Source of the DNA: Psychrobacillus vulpis
GTDB lineage: Bacteria; Bacillota; Bacilli; Bacillales_A; Planococcaceae
Length of the DNA: 64,000 bases
Direction of reading: 5' to 3'
Assembly: GCF_006861825.1 (NCBI RefSeq)
Contig: NZ_VDGI01000006.1
Coordinates: forward strand, 1 to 64,000
A model generated the notes under the pieces. The model saw nothing but the letters and a program-made list of their open reading frames with translations, did no database searches and was not told the origin of the DNA. Of the stretch, positions 8,675 to 17,040 are shown one piece after another. Made by a program: the position numbers and the translations under genes. Positions within the stretch are counted from its first letter, which is position 1. Every line of letters starts with the position of its first letter.

Positions 8675-9197
8675 GAGGGCACTGAAAAACCAACGTTTTT
8701 ATCATTTCAATCTTTATAAATGAAAAAATAAGGCACTTTTTGCTCGTTATTGAACAAAAAGTGCCTTATTATTTTACTTATTCTTGCTAGTTAATCGCCA
8801 TGAATGGGCTTAAATTAAGGGTTTCTTGGTTAGAAATCATTTTGCACACCACCATTAGTTAGTCACTCTATTATAAACGAAGAAGGACTTAGAAGAATAG
8901 GTGGATGCTAGTTGATTGGAGAGGAAGGCGGCGACTCCAGCCGGAATAGCAATGTTTTCTGCACCGAAAGCGAAGCGGCAGGTGCATGAGCTGAAGACCC
9001 TGGACTGAGCGTAGCGAAATTAATTTTTGCGACGAGCTTGCGCAGGAGCAAGGGAAGTGGCTGAAGCCATGCCGGCGGAAAGCGTCCGCCTGGAACGGAA
9101 ATCAACGATTTTCCAATAAAAAGAGAGTATGTGAACAACAACTTGTCATTCACCATACTCTCTATGAAATCTCTTGGAGGACTTTTTCAGTGCCCTC
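8675..9197. mobile_element. Non-autonomous inverted-repeat element (type B termini), 523 bp
   Basis: The element is bounded by perfect 15-bp inverted repeats: GAGGGCACTGAAAAA (8675-8689) and TTTTTCAGTGCCCTC (9183-9197). Immediately outside are identical 8-bp direct repeats CTTTCAAA (8667-8674 and 9198-9205), as expected of a target-site duplication. Inside are a perfect 16-bp hairpin (8727-8742 with 8755-8770), a GC-rich type C palindromic repeat (about 8912-9112) and another hairpin (9122-9131 with 9154-9163). There is no transposase reading frame. The same termini recur at 23556-23848 and 55670-55899. Duplications of 8-9 bp would suit mobilisation by an IS256-like transposase, which is inference. 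Confidence 0.8.
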
Positions 9198-9288
9198 CTT
9201 TCAAATGCATGGAATCTTTTAGAAAGTATAAGTTACTAGAAGATGGTGGCGAAATAGCTGATTTCATAGTTAGCTACGTCTTATAAAA

Positions 9289-9321
9289 AATAAAAAGACC
9301 ATATAAGGTAGACTTTTTTAT
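9289..9321 (-). terminator. Probable terminator of the MarR/ABC operon
   Basis: On the minus strand an A-rich left arm and GGTCTTTTTATTTTTT right arm can form a stem-loop with a long U tract downstream of the ABC operon. The stem is imperfect, so confidence is moderate. Confidence 0.45.
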
Positions 9322-9373
9322 TGTGTCTACGTTATACGGTACCTTTTATCTAACTGAATGTACTTTCGTATGT

Positions 9374-11236
9374 TTATATCGCTTTCTTAGTTGAAAACTG
9401 ACTATTGTATAAATCAGCGTAGAAGCCATTTTCTTCTAAAAGTTCGATATGTGTTCCTTGTTCAATTACTTTTCCTTTATGCATAACTAAGATTAAATCT
9501 GCATCCCTAATTGTAGAAAGACGATGGGCAATTACAAAACTAGTTCGCCCTTCCATTAATCGGTTCATCGCTTGTTGAATAAGCAATTCTGTTCGTGTAT
9601 CTACACTAGAAGTTGCTTCATCTAAAATCATAATAGGTGGATTGGCAAGAACTGCTCGAGCAATTGTTAAAAGTTGTTTTTGCCCTTGAGAGATATTGGA
9701 CGCTTCTTCGTTTAAAATCGTATCATAGCCATCCGGCAATGTTCGGATAAAGTGGTCGGCACGCGCCGTTTTAGCAGCTGCGAAAATTTCCTCGTCTGTT
9801 GCTCCTGTTTTTCCAAAAGCAATATTATCTTTAATCGTCCCATTGAAGAGCCAAGTGTCTTGAAGTACCATTCCAAATGTTGTGCGTAAATCAGTACGTG
9901 ATATTTTTCTAGTGTCATGTCCGTCTATTGAGATTTTTCCGCTATTTAGTTCATAAAATCTCATTAATAAATTTATCAATGTCGTTTTTCCAGCGCCAGT
10001 TGGCCCAACAATAGCAACCGTTTGACCTGGTAATACATCTATATTCATATTTTCTATTAATAGATCTTCTCCATAGCCAAAATCGACATTTTGAAATGAC
10101 ACTGCACCCTTAGCATTTTGAAGGCTTTCAAATGTAACTTCTTTTTCTTCCTCTTCTTCATCGAGCAATTCAAAGACACGTTCAGCTGCAGCAACAGTCG
10201 ATTGTATAATATTGGCGATGTTTGCTGTTTGCATTACAGGCTGTGTAAACTGGCGTGTATACGTAATAAAGGCTTGAATATCACCGATTTTAATGGCTTG
10301 CTGTGCTACTAATATTCCTCCGACTACACTTATCAGGACATAGCTAATATTTCCGATAAAAGACATCATAGGCATAATAATACCAGAGATAAATTGTGCT
10401 TTACGTCCAGCGTCATACAGTTTCTCGTTTACCTCATCAAATTCAGCAATTGCCTTTTTCTCATAACCAAATACTTTAACGACTTGGTGCCCAGTATACA
10501 TTTCTTCGATGTGACTATTCAATTGACCTAATGTGCGTTGTTGATCCGCAAAATGTTTTTGTGATCTTTTCAAAATAGGTTGGATTACAAACATAGAGAG
10601 CGGCAAACTAACGATAGAAATCAAAGTTAGTATTGGACTTATTGTGAGCATCATTATTATGATACCTACAATAGTAACAATAGAAGTAATAAACTGCGTC
10701 AAACTTTGCTGAAGCGTACTTCCTATTGTATCGATATCATTCGTCACACGACTCAATGTTTCACCGTTTGGTCGACCATCATAATATTTAAGTGGAAGAT
10801 TCTCAAGTTTGTTGTTTACATCTTCTCGTAAGTCATATACCGTTTTTTGAGCAACACTCGACATAATATATTGTTGAATATAGCTAAATAAACTACTTAT
10901 TACATACAATGCTACTAGTAGTAGAAGAAGTTTACCAATGGCATCAAAATCAATCTCAGCTCCAGGTACTCCTGTATACTTTCCATATGCACCTTCAAAT
11001 AATTCTGTAATGGCATTACCCATAATTTTAGGTCCAACGATCATAAATACAGTACTTAGAATAGCTGCGAACAATACAGCTAATAAATGATTTCGACGAG
11101 GTTTTAAGTATGTTAAAAGGCGACGTAACGTCCCTTTGAAATTTTTCGCTTTCTGTCCACCCATCATCATCATGTTTCCGCCGCCAGGTCCCATTGGACT
11201 TCCGCCTTGAGGATGTGTCTTATTTTGCTTACTCAT
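9374..11236 (-). CDS. Heterodimeric ABC exporter subunit with canonical Walker B
   Basis: This 620-residue type IV ABC exporter half has six helices (about 50-345) fused to a nucleotide-binding domain. Walker A is GPTGAGKTT (411-419), Walker B MILDE carries the catalytic Glu540, and the signature is the unusual ISQGQ (515-519). Its partner has a normal signature but a defective Walker B. The pair is thus an asymmetric LmrCD or TM287/288-like drug/lipid exporter with one consensus ATP site. The N-terminal 35 residues are Gly/Met-rich and probably cytosolic. Its ATG overlaps the partner stop by four bases. The substrate is unknown. Confidence 0.9.
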   Translation of the reverse strand: MSKQNKTHPQGGSPMGPGGGNMMMMGGQKAKNFKGTLRRLLTYLKPRRNHLLAVLFAAILSTVFMIVGPKIMGNAITELFEGAYGKYTGVPGAEIDFDAIGKLLLLLVALYVISSLFSYIQQYIMSSVAQKTVYDLREDVNNKLENLPLKYYDGRPNGETLSRVTNDIDTIGSTLQQSLTQFITSIVTIVGIIIMMLTISPILTLISIVSLPLSMFVIQPILKRSQKHFADQQRTLGQLNSHIEEMYTGHQVVKVFGYEKKAIAEFDEVNEKLYDAGRKAQFISGIIMPMMSFIGNISYVLISVVGGILVAQQAIKIGDIQAFITYTRQFTQPVMQTANIANIIQSTVAAAERVFELLDEEEEEKEVTFESLQNAKGAVSFQNVDFGYGEDLLIENMNIDVLPGQTVAIVGPTGAGKTTLINLLMRFYELNSGKISIDGHDTRKISRTDLRTTFGMVLQDTWLFNGTIKDNIAFGKTGATDEEIFAAAKTARADHFIRTLPDGYDTILNEEASNISQGQKQLLTIARAVLANPPIMILDEATSSVDTRTELLIQQAMNRLMEGRTSFVIAHRLSTIRDADLILVMHKGKVIEQGTHIELLEENGFYADLYNSQFSTKKAI

Positions 11237-12957
11237 GCGATTTCCTCCTCTGAGAGCTGTGATTCAACGATTTCCCTGTAAACACTATTACTTTCTAGAA
11301 GTTCTTTATGTGAACCAATTCCTGCGATTGCACCTTTATCTAGCACGATAATTTGATCCGCATCGACTACTGTGCTAACACGTTGTGCGACAATGATTAA
11401 TGTAGCATTTTTCGTTTCATCTTTAAGTGCTTCCCGTAAGTTAGCATCCGTTTTAAAATCTAACGCGGAAAAACTATCATCGAAAATGTAAATATCGGGT
11501 TTACGAACGAGAGCCCTTGCGATTGATATCCTTTGTTTTTGTCCACCAGAAACATTCGAGCCGCCTTGAGTAATAACAGAGTCGTATCCTTCATCCATTT
11601 CACTAATAAAGTCTTCTGCCTGTGCAATCCGAGCTGCATGTTCGATTTCTTCTTGTGTTGCATCTTTCTTCCCAAAACGAATATTTTCGTTAATCGTTCC
11701 AGAAAAGAGCAGTGCTTTTTGTGGAACAAAGCCAATTTTTGAACGCACTTCCTCTTGCGATGTATCACGAATATCGACTCCGTTTACGCGAATTGCCCCA
11801 CTAGTCACATCGTAAAAACGTGGGATTAAGTTTACAAGTGTTGACTTACCAGCACCTGTTCCTCCAATGATCGCGGTAACTTCTCCTGACTTTGCTTGAA
11901 AATGAATATTCGATAATACTGGTTCCTCGGCACCCGGATAGCTGAAAGATACGTGATCAAACTCTAAAGTTCCACGTTCTCTATCTGCAGTTTTCTCTCC
12001 TTCATTTAAAGATGTTGGTTTTTTAGAAAGTACTTCGTTAATACGATTTGCAGATACTGCTGCACGAGGCACCATAACGAACATCATTGAAGCCATGACA
12101 AGGGCGAACATAATTTGCATAATGTATTGAATAAACGCCATTAAATCACCGATTTGCATGTTACCACCGTCAATTCGAATTCCACCAAACCAAATGACTA
12201 AAACAACTGTTATATTCATAACTAACATCATAACCGGCATTAAAAATGCCATTACTTTATTTACTTTAATCGAAACTTCTGTCAGTTCCCTATTTGCTTT
12301 TTGAAGTCTTAATTTTTCTTGTTTCTCACGATTAAAAGCTCGAATTACTCGAATACCGGTTAAGTTTTCACGTAATACAAGATTTAACTTATCTAACCGT
12401 TTCTGTACAGTTTTGAATAGGGGTACACCTTTATAGAGTATTAATAAAACAGATCCTATTAACACTGGCATAGTAAGAACAATTACAAGTGATAATTTTG
12501 CATCCTTGTATACGGCCATTATGATTCCACCAACAAACATAATCGGTGCACTAATTACCATACGAAGCATCATAATAACTACTTGCTGTACCTGTGTTAT
12601 ATCATTCGTTGTTCTTGTAATAAGAGACGCCGTTCCAAATTCATCAAAATCTTGAAGGGAAAATTGCTCCACATGTTTAAACACTTTACGACGGATATCT
12701 CTACCTAAACCCATTGCTGCTTTGGAAGAGTAGAAACTCGCTACTACTGATGCGATAGCTCCAAATGCCGCAACTAAAAGCATTAACCCACCAATTTTCC
12801 AAATATAAGCTGTATCACCGATAACTACACCTTTATCGATAATATCCGACATAAGGGTTGGTAAATAAAGGTCTGCCATCGATTGTATAAAAACTAATCC
12901 TAAGACTGCTAAAACAATCCATTTGTATACTGAAAGGTTTTTCATTAGTTTAATCAT
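11233..12957 (-). CDS. Heterodimeric ABC exporter subunit with degenerate catalytic site
   Basis: This 574-residue ABC half-transporter has six helices (about 12-300) and a nucleotide-binding domain. Walker A is GGTGAGKST (365-373) and the signature VSGGQ (469-473), but Walker B ends IFDD, with Asp494 replacing the catalytic Glu. That pattern is known for the non-hydrolysing site of heterodimeric exporters. The gene overlaps the MarR gene upstream by eight bases and the partner downstream by four, so all three are translated from one message. Multidrug export is the likely role; the true substrate is not visible. Confidence 0.9.
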   Translation of the reverse strand: MIKLMKNLSVYKWIVLAVLGLVFIQSMADLYLPTLMSDIIDKGVVIGDTAYIWKIGGLMLLVAAFGAIASVVASFYSSKAAMGLGRDIRRKVFKHVEQFSLQDFDEFGTASLITRTTNDITQVQQVVIMMLRMVISAPIMFVGGIIMAVYKDAKLSLVIVLTMPVLIGSVLLILYKGVPLFKTVQKRLDKLNLVLRENLTGIRVIRAFNREKQEKLRLQKANRELTEVSIKVNKVMAFLMPVMMLVMNITVVLVIWFGGIRIDGGNMQIGDLMAFIQYIMQIMFALVMASMMFVMVPRAAVSANRINEVLSKKPTSLNEGEKTADRERGTLEFDHVSFSYPGAEEPVLSNIHFQAKSGEVTAIIGGTGAGKSTLVNLIPRFYDVTSGAIRVNGVDIRDTSQEEVRSKIGFVPQKALLFSGTINENIRFGKKDATQEEIEHAARIAQAEDFISEMDEGYDSVITQGGSNVSGGQKQRISIARALVRKPDIYIFDDSFSALDFKTDANLREALKDETKNATLIIVAQRVSTVVDADQIIVLDKGAIAGIGSHKELLESNSVYREIVESQLSEEEIA

Positions 12958-13435
12958 TCTGGCTGTTCTCCTTTATTATAGTTTCGTTTTCTAAAAACTC
13001 AGCAATATGGTGAAGTGTAGAAAGAAGATCTTCAAATTGTTTTTCACTAAGTGTATCTATAGCTGAATCTATTGTTTGATGAAAACTACCTTTTTGTAAT
13101 TTTACTTTCTTAAACAAAACAGCTCCTTTTTCAGTAAGCATTAATTGCATTTCTCGTCGATTATCTTGAACTGGCTGTCTATGAAGCCAATCGGCCTGAA
13201 CAAGACCGTCAATGGCTTGACTTAACGTGCTTTTTGGCATCTGTAATATCTCGCCTAGCTCCTTTTGAGTCATTTCTTTATGTGGTGCAATTGTCATTAG
13301 GGCAGAGTACTGTGGTATAGATAAATCATTTTCGGAAGCAGTTTTATGTACATACCGCATCAAACTCCTATTTACTTGCCAAAACGAATGCAAAAACTTG
13401 GATGATTTCATGTCAGATGGTGGAGTAGAGCTCAT
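12950..13435 (-). CDS. MarR family transcriptional regulator
   Basis: This winged-helix MarR repressor of about 161 residues carries the DNA-recognition region QKELGEILQMPKSTLSQAIDGL and wing VQDNRREMQLMLTEKG. The start at 13435 is preferred because GGAGAGG precedes it directly; the in-frame ATG at 13471 has no ribosome-binding site. It is the first gene of an operon with the ABC exporter pair, overlapping the first ABC gene by eight bases. It probably represses its own operon and is released by an exported compound, as in other MarR/exporter operons. The ligand is unknown. Confidence 0.88.
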   Translation of the reverse strand: MSSTPPSDMKSSKFLHSFWQVNRSLMRYVHKTASENDLSIPQYSALMTIAPHKEMTQKELGEILQMPKSTLSQAIDGLVQADWLHRQPVQDNRREMQLMLTEKGAVLFKKVKLQKGSFHQTIDSAIDTLSEKQFEDLLSTLHHIAEFLENETIIKENSQND

Positions 13436-13500
13436 TTTCCTTTCCTCTCCGTTCCTTATTGGATAGTTCATTTACGAACAGTCCTTGATTAGTACAGTTT

Positions 13501-13529
13501 AATTTACGCCTACATGCACATAGAGTCAA
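13501..13529 (-). promoter_or_regulatory. Sigma-A promoter of the MarR/ABC operon
   Basis: On the minus strand TTGACT (13529-13524), 17 bases and TAAATT (13506-13501) form a good vegetative promoter about 65 bases before the MarR start. Just downstream, two directly repeated CTGT-containing half-sites could be regulator contacts, but no clean palindrome is present. Confidence 0.6.
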
Positions 13530-13570
13530 GTAAAAAGATAGGGGGTTATTCACTTATTTTTACGATAGAA

Positions 13571-13608
13571 AAGAGTCAGCTATATCATTAAATAGCCGAC
13601 TCTTTTTT
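13571..13608. terminator. Terminator downstream of yunC
   Basis: AAGAGTC-GCTAT stem arms (13571-13583 with 13592-13604) pair with one mismatch on the plus strand (a G-U pair in the minus-strand RNA), with T-rich flanks on both sides. Confidence 0.75.
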
Positions 13609-13612
13609 CTTC

Positions 13613-13915
13613 TTATAACATTTTTAAGAGTGCTTCTTTGCCGATCATCCCATTTGTTATTCCAAGTTCCTCTGCTTCATACGTTATTGATTCCAATGGA
13701 GCATTAAGTAACTGATCGATTGTCTTTACACCTACAGCTCTACCTGCAATCACTTTGCGGTCTTTCAATTTTTCATTCAACAGTGCAACATCAAGCGCTC
13801 CGCACATAATGTAACCTTTATCGTTCGTTACAACAAGCAAATTTGTTTTTGGTAACTCTACAGAAATAGATAAAAATGTATGCCCGTCAATATTAATTGG
13901 CTGCAAATTAATCAT
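13613..13915 (-). CDS. yunC: YunC family protein (DUF1805)
   Basis: This 100-residue soluble protein matches the DUF1805/YunC family. Characteristic parts are the early DGHTFLSISVELPKTNLLVV strand pair, GYIMCGALDVALLNEKL, and VIAGRAVGVKTIDQLLNAPL. Its function is not established; in B. subtilis it lies near the purine/FeS yun genes, a neighbourhood not conserved here. AAAAGGAG is well placed before the ATG. It is monocistronic, with its own terminator, and divergent from the cation exchanger. Confidence 0.9.
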   Translation of the reverse strand: MINLQPINIDGHTFLSISVELPKTNLLVVTNDKGYIMCGALDVALLNEKLKDRKVIAGRAVGVKTIDQLLNAPLESITYEAEELGITNGMIGKEALLKML

Positions 13916-14084
13916 TACTATACATCGCTCCTTTTCTTTTCCTTACACTTTATGTGATTGACAGAAAAAGAGTGTTTGTTTGAACTTAAAAGAAATCATT
14001 TCGATAAAAGTTTGGTAAGAGGGTTTCTTATTTTCGAAAAAGGGAAAGATAGGGAGGAATTCATTTATATAAGAGGTGATTCTG

Positions 14085-15137
14085 TTGAATAAATTCCTTG
14101 CCATTCTTGTTTACGTTGGTGTACCACTAGTTGTAGCTGGTGCATTTCTTCATTGGTCGGATATGATTATGTTCCTGCTTTGCTGTGCAAGTATTATTGG
14201 GCTATCGGGATATATAGGTAGGGCAACAGAAAGTCTTGCTATCGTCAGTGGACCAAGGATTGGTGGATTGCTAAACGCTACATTTGGAAACGCGGTCGAG
14301 CTAATTATTTCTATATTCACATTAAAAGCTGGAATGGTTGGGATTGTACTCGCTTCGCTTACTGGGTCAGTCCTCGGTAACTTACTGCTTGTACTTGGAC
14401 TTTCCTTTTTTGCAGGAGGCATAAAATTTAAACGACAAAGATTCAGTGTACACGACTCTAGATATAATTCTGGATTGCTTATTTTTGCAATCATTGTAGC
14501 ATTTGTAATCCCAGAAGTATTTTCGATGACGATGAATCCCCAAAAGACATTGAGCTTAAGCATTGGTATTTCAGCCGTGCTCATTGCTCTTTATCTCGCC
14601 GGTCTATTTTTTAAACTCGTTACGCATCGTGGTGTATTTGCGTCACCTGACGAACAAGAAACAGAAATAGAGGAACCGGAGTGGACGAAGAGAAAATCGA
14701 TTTTGATTCTACTTTTGGCTACGGGTGTAGTCGCTTATGTGTCGGAGCAACTAGTTCATACGTTTGAAATGCTTGGTGAGAAGTTTGGTTGGACTGAATT
14801 GTTCATTGGAGTCATTATTGTGGCAATTGTTGGGAATGCGGCAGAGCATTCATCCGCAATTACGATGGCGGTTAAAAACAAAATGGATGTCTCCGTCGAA
14901 ATTGCTGTCGGTTCTACTCTACAAGTTGCTATGTTTGTAACTCCTGTTCTAGTCATCATTTCTCTTTTCATGTCAGAGCCGATGACGCTTGTTTTTACGC
15001 TGCCTGAATTGGTAACTATGATTACTGCTGCACTCCTTGTTATTAACCTTTCTAATGATGGTGAATCCAATTGGTTTGAAGGACTGACACTTTTCGCTGC
15101 GTACTTAATTATGGGAATCGGATTTTATCTTCTTTAA
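14085..15137 (+). CDS. Ca2+/H+ antiporter, CaCA family (Cax/ChaA type)
   Basis: This cation/proton exchanger of about 350 residues has eleven helices. The two inverted alpha-repeats that form the ion path are visible: GGLLNATFGNAVELIISIF in the first half and GNAAEHSSAITMAVKNKMDV in the second, each with its conserved Asn and acidic residue. A short acidic loop (EQETEIEEPE) separates the halves. The TTG at 14085 is favoured because AGAGGTGAT lies seven bases before it; the upstream GTG at 14076 overlaps that site. It is the likely counterpart of B. subtilis YfkE/ChaA, which exports Ca2+. Confidence 0.88.
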   Translation: MNKFLAILVYVGVPLVVAGAFLHWSDMIMFLLCCASIIGLSGYIGRATESLAIVSGPRIGGLLNATFGNAVELIISIFTLKAGMVGIVLASLTGSVLGNLLLVLGLSFFAGGIKFKRQRFSVHDSRYNSGLLIFAIIVAFVIPEVFSMTMNPQKTLSLSIGISAVLIALYLAGLFFKLVTHRGVFASPDEQETEIEEPEWTKRKSILILLLATGVVAYVSEQLVHTFEMLGEKFGWTELFIGVIIVAIVGNAAEHSSAITMAVKNKMDVSVEIAVGSTLQVAMFVTPVLVIISLFMSEPMTLVFTLPELVTMITAALLVINLSNDGESNWFEGLTLFAAYLIMGIGFYLL

Positions 15138-15163
15138 CTAATAAAGGGGCTGTCCATTAAGTA

Positions 15164-15281
15164 AGAAAATCGTTGAAACGGCTCCCTTTCCGCGGGCGTT
15201 GCCTCAGCCTCCTCGCTTTCGCTGTGGGGTCTTCGGCCAACGCTACTCTCGCAGGAGTGTCGCCTTTTTCAACGATTTTCT
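15164..15281 (-). repeat. Interspersed palindromic repeat, type A
   Basis: This 118-bp GC-rich unit is bounded by the inverted repeat AGAAAATCGTTGAAA/TTTCAACGATTTTCT. The interior, read on the minus strand, runs through GGCGACACTCCTGCG, a GAAGACCCC segment and CGGAAAGGGAGCC. Other copies are at 30888-31003, 23499-23917 (interrupted) and as a fragment at 97-150. Conserved outer flanks (TGTCCA on one side, TAGAAATGAAAAAGTA on the other) suggest the mobile unit is longer than the palindrome. The unit is non-coding. Confidence 0.8.
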
Positions 15282-15412
15282 AGAAATGAAAAAGTATTTG
15301 TATTAAAAAATAGACTGTATTTCATAGATAATGAACGAACAATAAATCGTTGAATCCAATTTGAATATCAAATGAATCATCATATCCATCTCCTCGGTGT
15401 TATTAGTGATGA

Positions 15413-15535
15413 TTGGAGCGGAGGGCGACGACTCCTGCGGGAATAGCGTGAGTCTTGAGACCCTGCAGGAAGCATAGCGACCGAAGAGGCTCAAGCTACG
15501 CAAGCGGAAAGCGTTCCCCCGCAGTGGAAATCAAC
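15413..15535 (+). repeat. Interspersed GC-rich repeat, type C
   Basis: The copy starts TTGGAGCGGAGGGCGACGAC and ends near GTGGAAATCAACAG. It is complementary within itself and resembles the repeats at 8912-9112, 55291-55460 and 55606-55957. An apparent 66-codon minus-strand frame here is only a by-product of the repeat. The whole stretch 15138-15785 holds repeats and hairpins but no gene. Confidence 0.7.
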
Positions 15536-15570
15536 AGTTTTCAATCAATATTTCATTTTAAATAAAAAAA

Positions 15571-15611
15571 GACTATAGGCAAATTCGATTTTATCGAATT
15601 TGTCTATAGTC
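15571..15611 (-). terminator. Orphan terminator-like hairpin
   Basis: A 19-bp stem (15571-15589 with 15593-15611, one G-U pair) closes a 3-nt loop. A T tract follows on the minus strand, yet no minus-strand gene lies upstream of it. The same core (CAAA, CGATTTTATCG, TTTGTCT) recurs at 23986-24018, so it probably travelled with the repeat block. Confidence 0.6.
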
Positions 15612-15785
15612 TGCGTTATTATCAACGGTGATACCGTTTTTTTTTTTGCTATCTTTCACTATCGGATCCAAATAAATTAAATATTTTTTAATTTTTCTAG
15701 CTTGAAATGGTAAGATAGTAACTATATAAATATATTAGCAGAATATTCAGTACTATAACGACCGCTGCTAGGGAGGAATACAATT

Positions 15786-16724
15786 ATGCATCAATCGAAA
15801 CCAATCCAATTAAATGAGAGAATCTATTTGATCGACTGCTATGATTTAGGAGTGGCTGAACGAACTGGAACGTATGTTATCCAGGAAGAAGAATTGACGA
15901 TAGTGGAAACTGGTCCAAGTCCATCTGTGAAGCATGTGAAAAAAGGATTGGAGTTACTAGGAATTTCGTTAGAACAAGTGAAGTACATAATTGTAACACA
16001 TATTCACTTAGACCACGCTGGTGGTGCGGGATTGCTCTTGAAAGAATGTCCGAATGCTAAAGTTGTTGTTCATCCGAGAGGAGCTAGACATTTAGTAGAG
16101 CCTGAAAAATTAGTTGCTGGGGCTAAAGCTGTTTATAGAGAAAAATTTTCGCAGTTATTTGAACCGGTTATCCCTGTTTCCGAAGAAAGACTGATTATTA
16201 AAAATGAAGGAGACACATTGAATATTGGTCCTACATGTCAATTAAAGTTTTTAGATACACCGGGACATGCAAAGCATCATTTTAGCATTTATGATCCGGT
16301 TAGCAATGGTATATTTACTGGAGATACAGTCGGAGTTCGTTATGAGCAGCTGATTCCTGACGGTGTTCATTTATTTCTACCATCCACATCTCCTAATCAG
16401 TTCGATTCGGATGCGATGCACAGAGCTATTAATCGTATGCAAGAAATGAACCTTGATTTCATTTACTATGGGCATTATGGAATGACAAACATCCCAAATG
16501 AAGCACTACAGCAAGTTTCTGAATGGTTAGATATTTTTGTGAGGGAAGCAAAAGCAGTTCATGCCGAACAAAAAGGATATAATGAGCTTGCACAACGATT
16601 AGTAGGTATAGTAAAGAAGTACCTTCGAGAGCAAGGGATTTCTGACAATCATGAAGTATACCGTATTATTGAGTTAGATATGGAAGTGAGTGCAATGGGT
16701 ATGATCGATTTTTTAACAAAATAA
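15786..16724 (+). CDS. MBL-fold metallo-hydrolase
   Basis: This 312-residue soluble metallo-beta-lactamase-fold hydrolase has the dinuclear zinc motif THIHLDHAGG at about residues 71-80. Further ligands follow in TPGHAKHHF (His near 161), FTGDT (Asp near 179) and YYGHYG (His near 237). The C-terminal 80 residues are helical. The substrate cannot be named from sequence. GGGAGGA precedes the ATG. It is a single gene with a long hairpin terminator; its repeat-rich upstream region shows no recognised operator. Confidence 0.85.
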   Translation: MHQSKPIQLNERIYLIDCYDLGVAERTGTYVIQEEELTIVETGPSPSVKHVKKGLELLGISLEQVKYIIVTHIHLDHAGGAGLLLKECPNAKVVVHPRGARHLVEPEKLVAGAKAVYREKFSQLFEPVIPVSEERLIIKNEGDTLNIGPTCQLKFLDTPGHAKHHFSIYDPVSNGIFTGDTVGVRYEQLIPDGVHLFLPSTSPNQFDSDAMHRAINRMQEMNLDFIYYGHYGMTNIPNEALQQVSEWLDIFVREAKAVHAEQKGYNELAQRLVGIVKKYLREQGISDNHEVYRIIELDMEVSAMGMIDFLTK

Positions 16725-16742
16725 TTATTTAGGAACGAATAT

Positions 16743-16811
16743 AAAAGACCTGTTCTTCTAATAAACACAATGAAAGATCAATCGTGTTTATGGAGAATCA
16801 GGTCTTTTTTA
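16743..16811. terminator. Long hairpin terminator after the MBL hydrolase
   Basis: AAAAGACCTG pairs with CAGGTCTTTT, and an inner stem ATAAACAC/GTGTTTAT extends the hairpin. The right arm runs into T6. It also lies downstream of the minus-strand gene at 16823. Confidence 0.8.
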
Positions 16812-16822
16812 TGAAAACTCTG

Positions 16823-17011
16823 TTATACACATTGAAAAGATACGATACTATTTAAGTCCGTTCCCCATGCTATCCATGTATAACCATTCCACATAAATCC
16901 TTGAGTTTTTAAATAATCGAAGTAAGTTGGATGGAACCAAAAAGAAGAATGGTTTACGAGCTCAATATAGGTATCGCGATTTAAGCAACCTTTGAATAAA
17001 CCTGATTCCAT
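16823..17011 (-). CDS. Small Trp/Tyr-rich hypothetical protein
   Basis: This 62-residue protein is unusually aromatic (SSFWFHPTYFDYLK, FMWNGYTWIAWG). GGAGAAGG lies ten bases before the ATG and a terminator follows, so it may be a real gene. No membrane helix or known motif is apparent and I recognise no family. It abuts the truncated antiporter remnant that begins near 17041, so it may sit at an old recombination joint. It could also be a fragment of a larger lost gene. Confidence 0.45.
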   Translation of the reverse strand: MESGLFKGCLNRDTYIELVNHSSFWFHPTYFDYLKTQGFMWNGYTWIAWGTDLNSIVSFQCV

Positions 17012-17040
17012 ATTAACAAGTCCTTCTCCGTGACGTGGAA

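Noticed and set aside
8908-9156. Minus-strand open frame of 82 codons
   Set aside because: It lies wholly within the GC-rich part of the inverted-repeat element at 8675-9197. There is no ribosome-binding site, and the composition follows the repeat.
14150-15070. Long minus-strand open frames antisense to the Ca2+/H+ exchanger
   Set aside because: They are shadows of the codon pattern of the plus-strand gene, without start signals.
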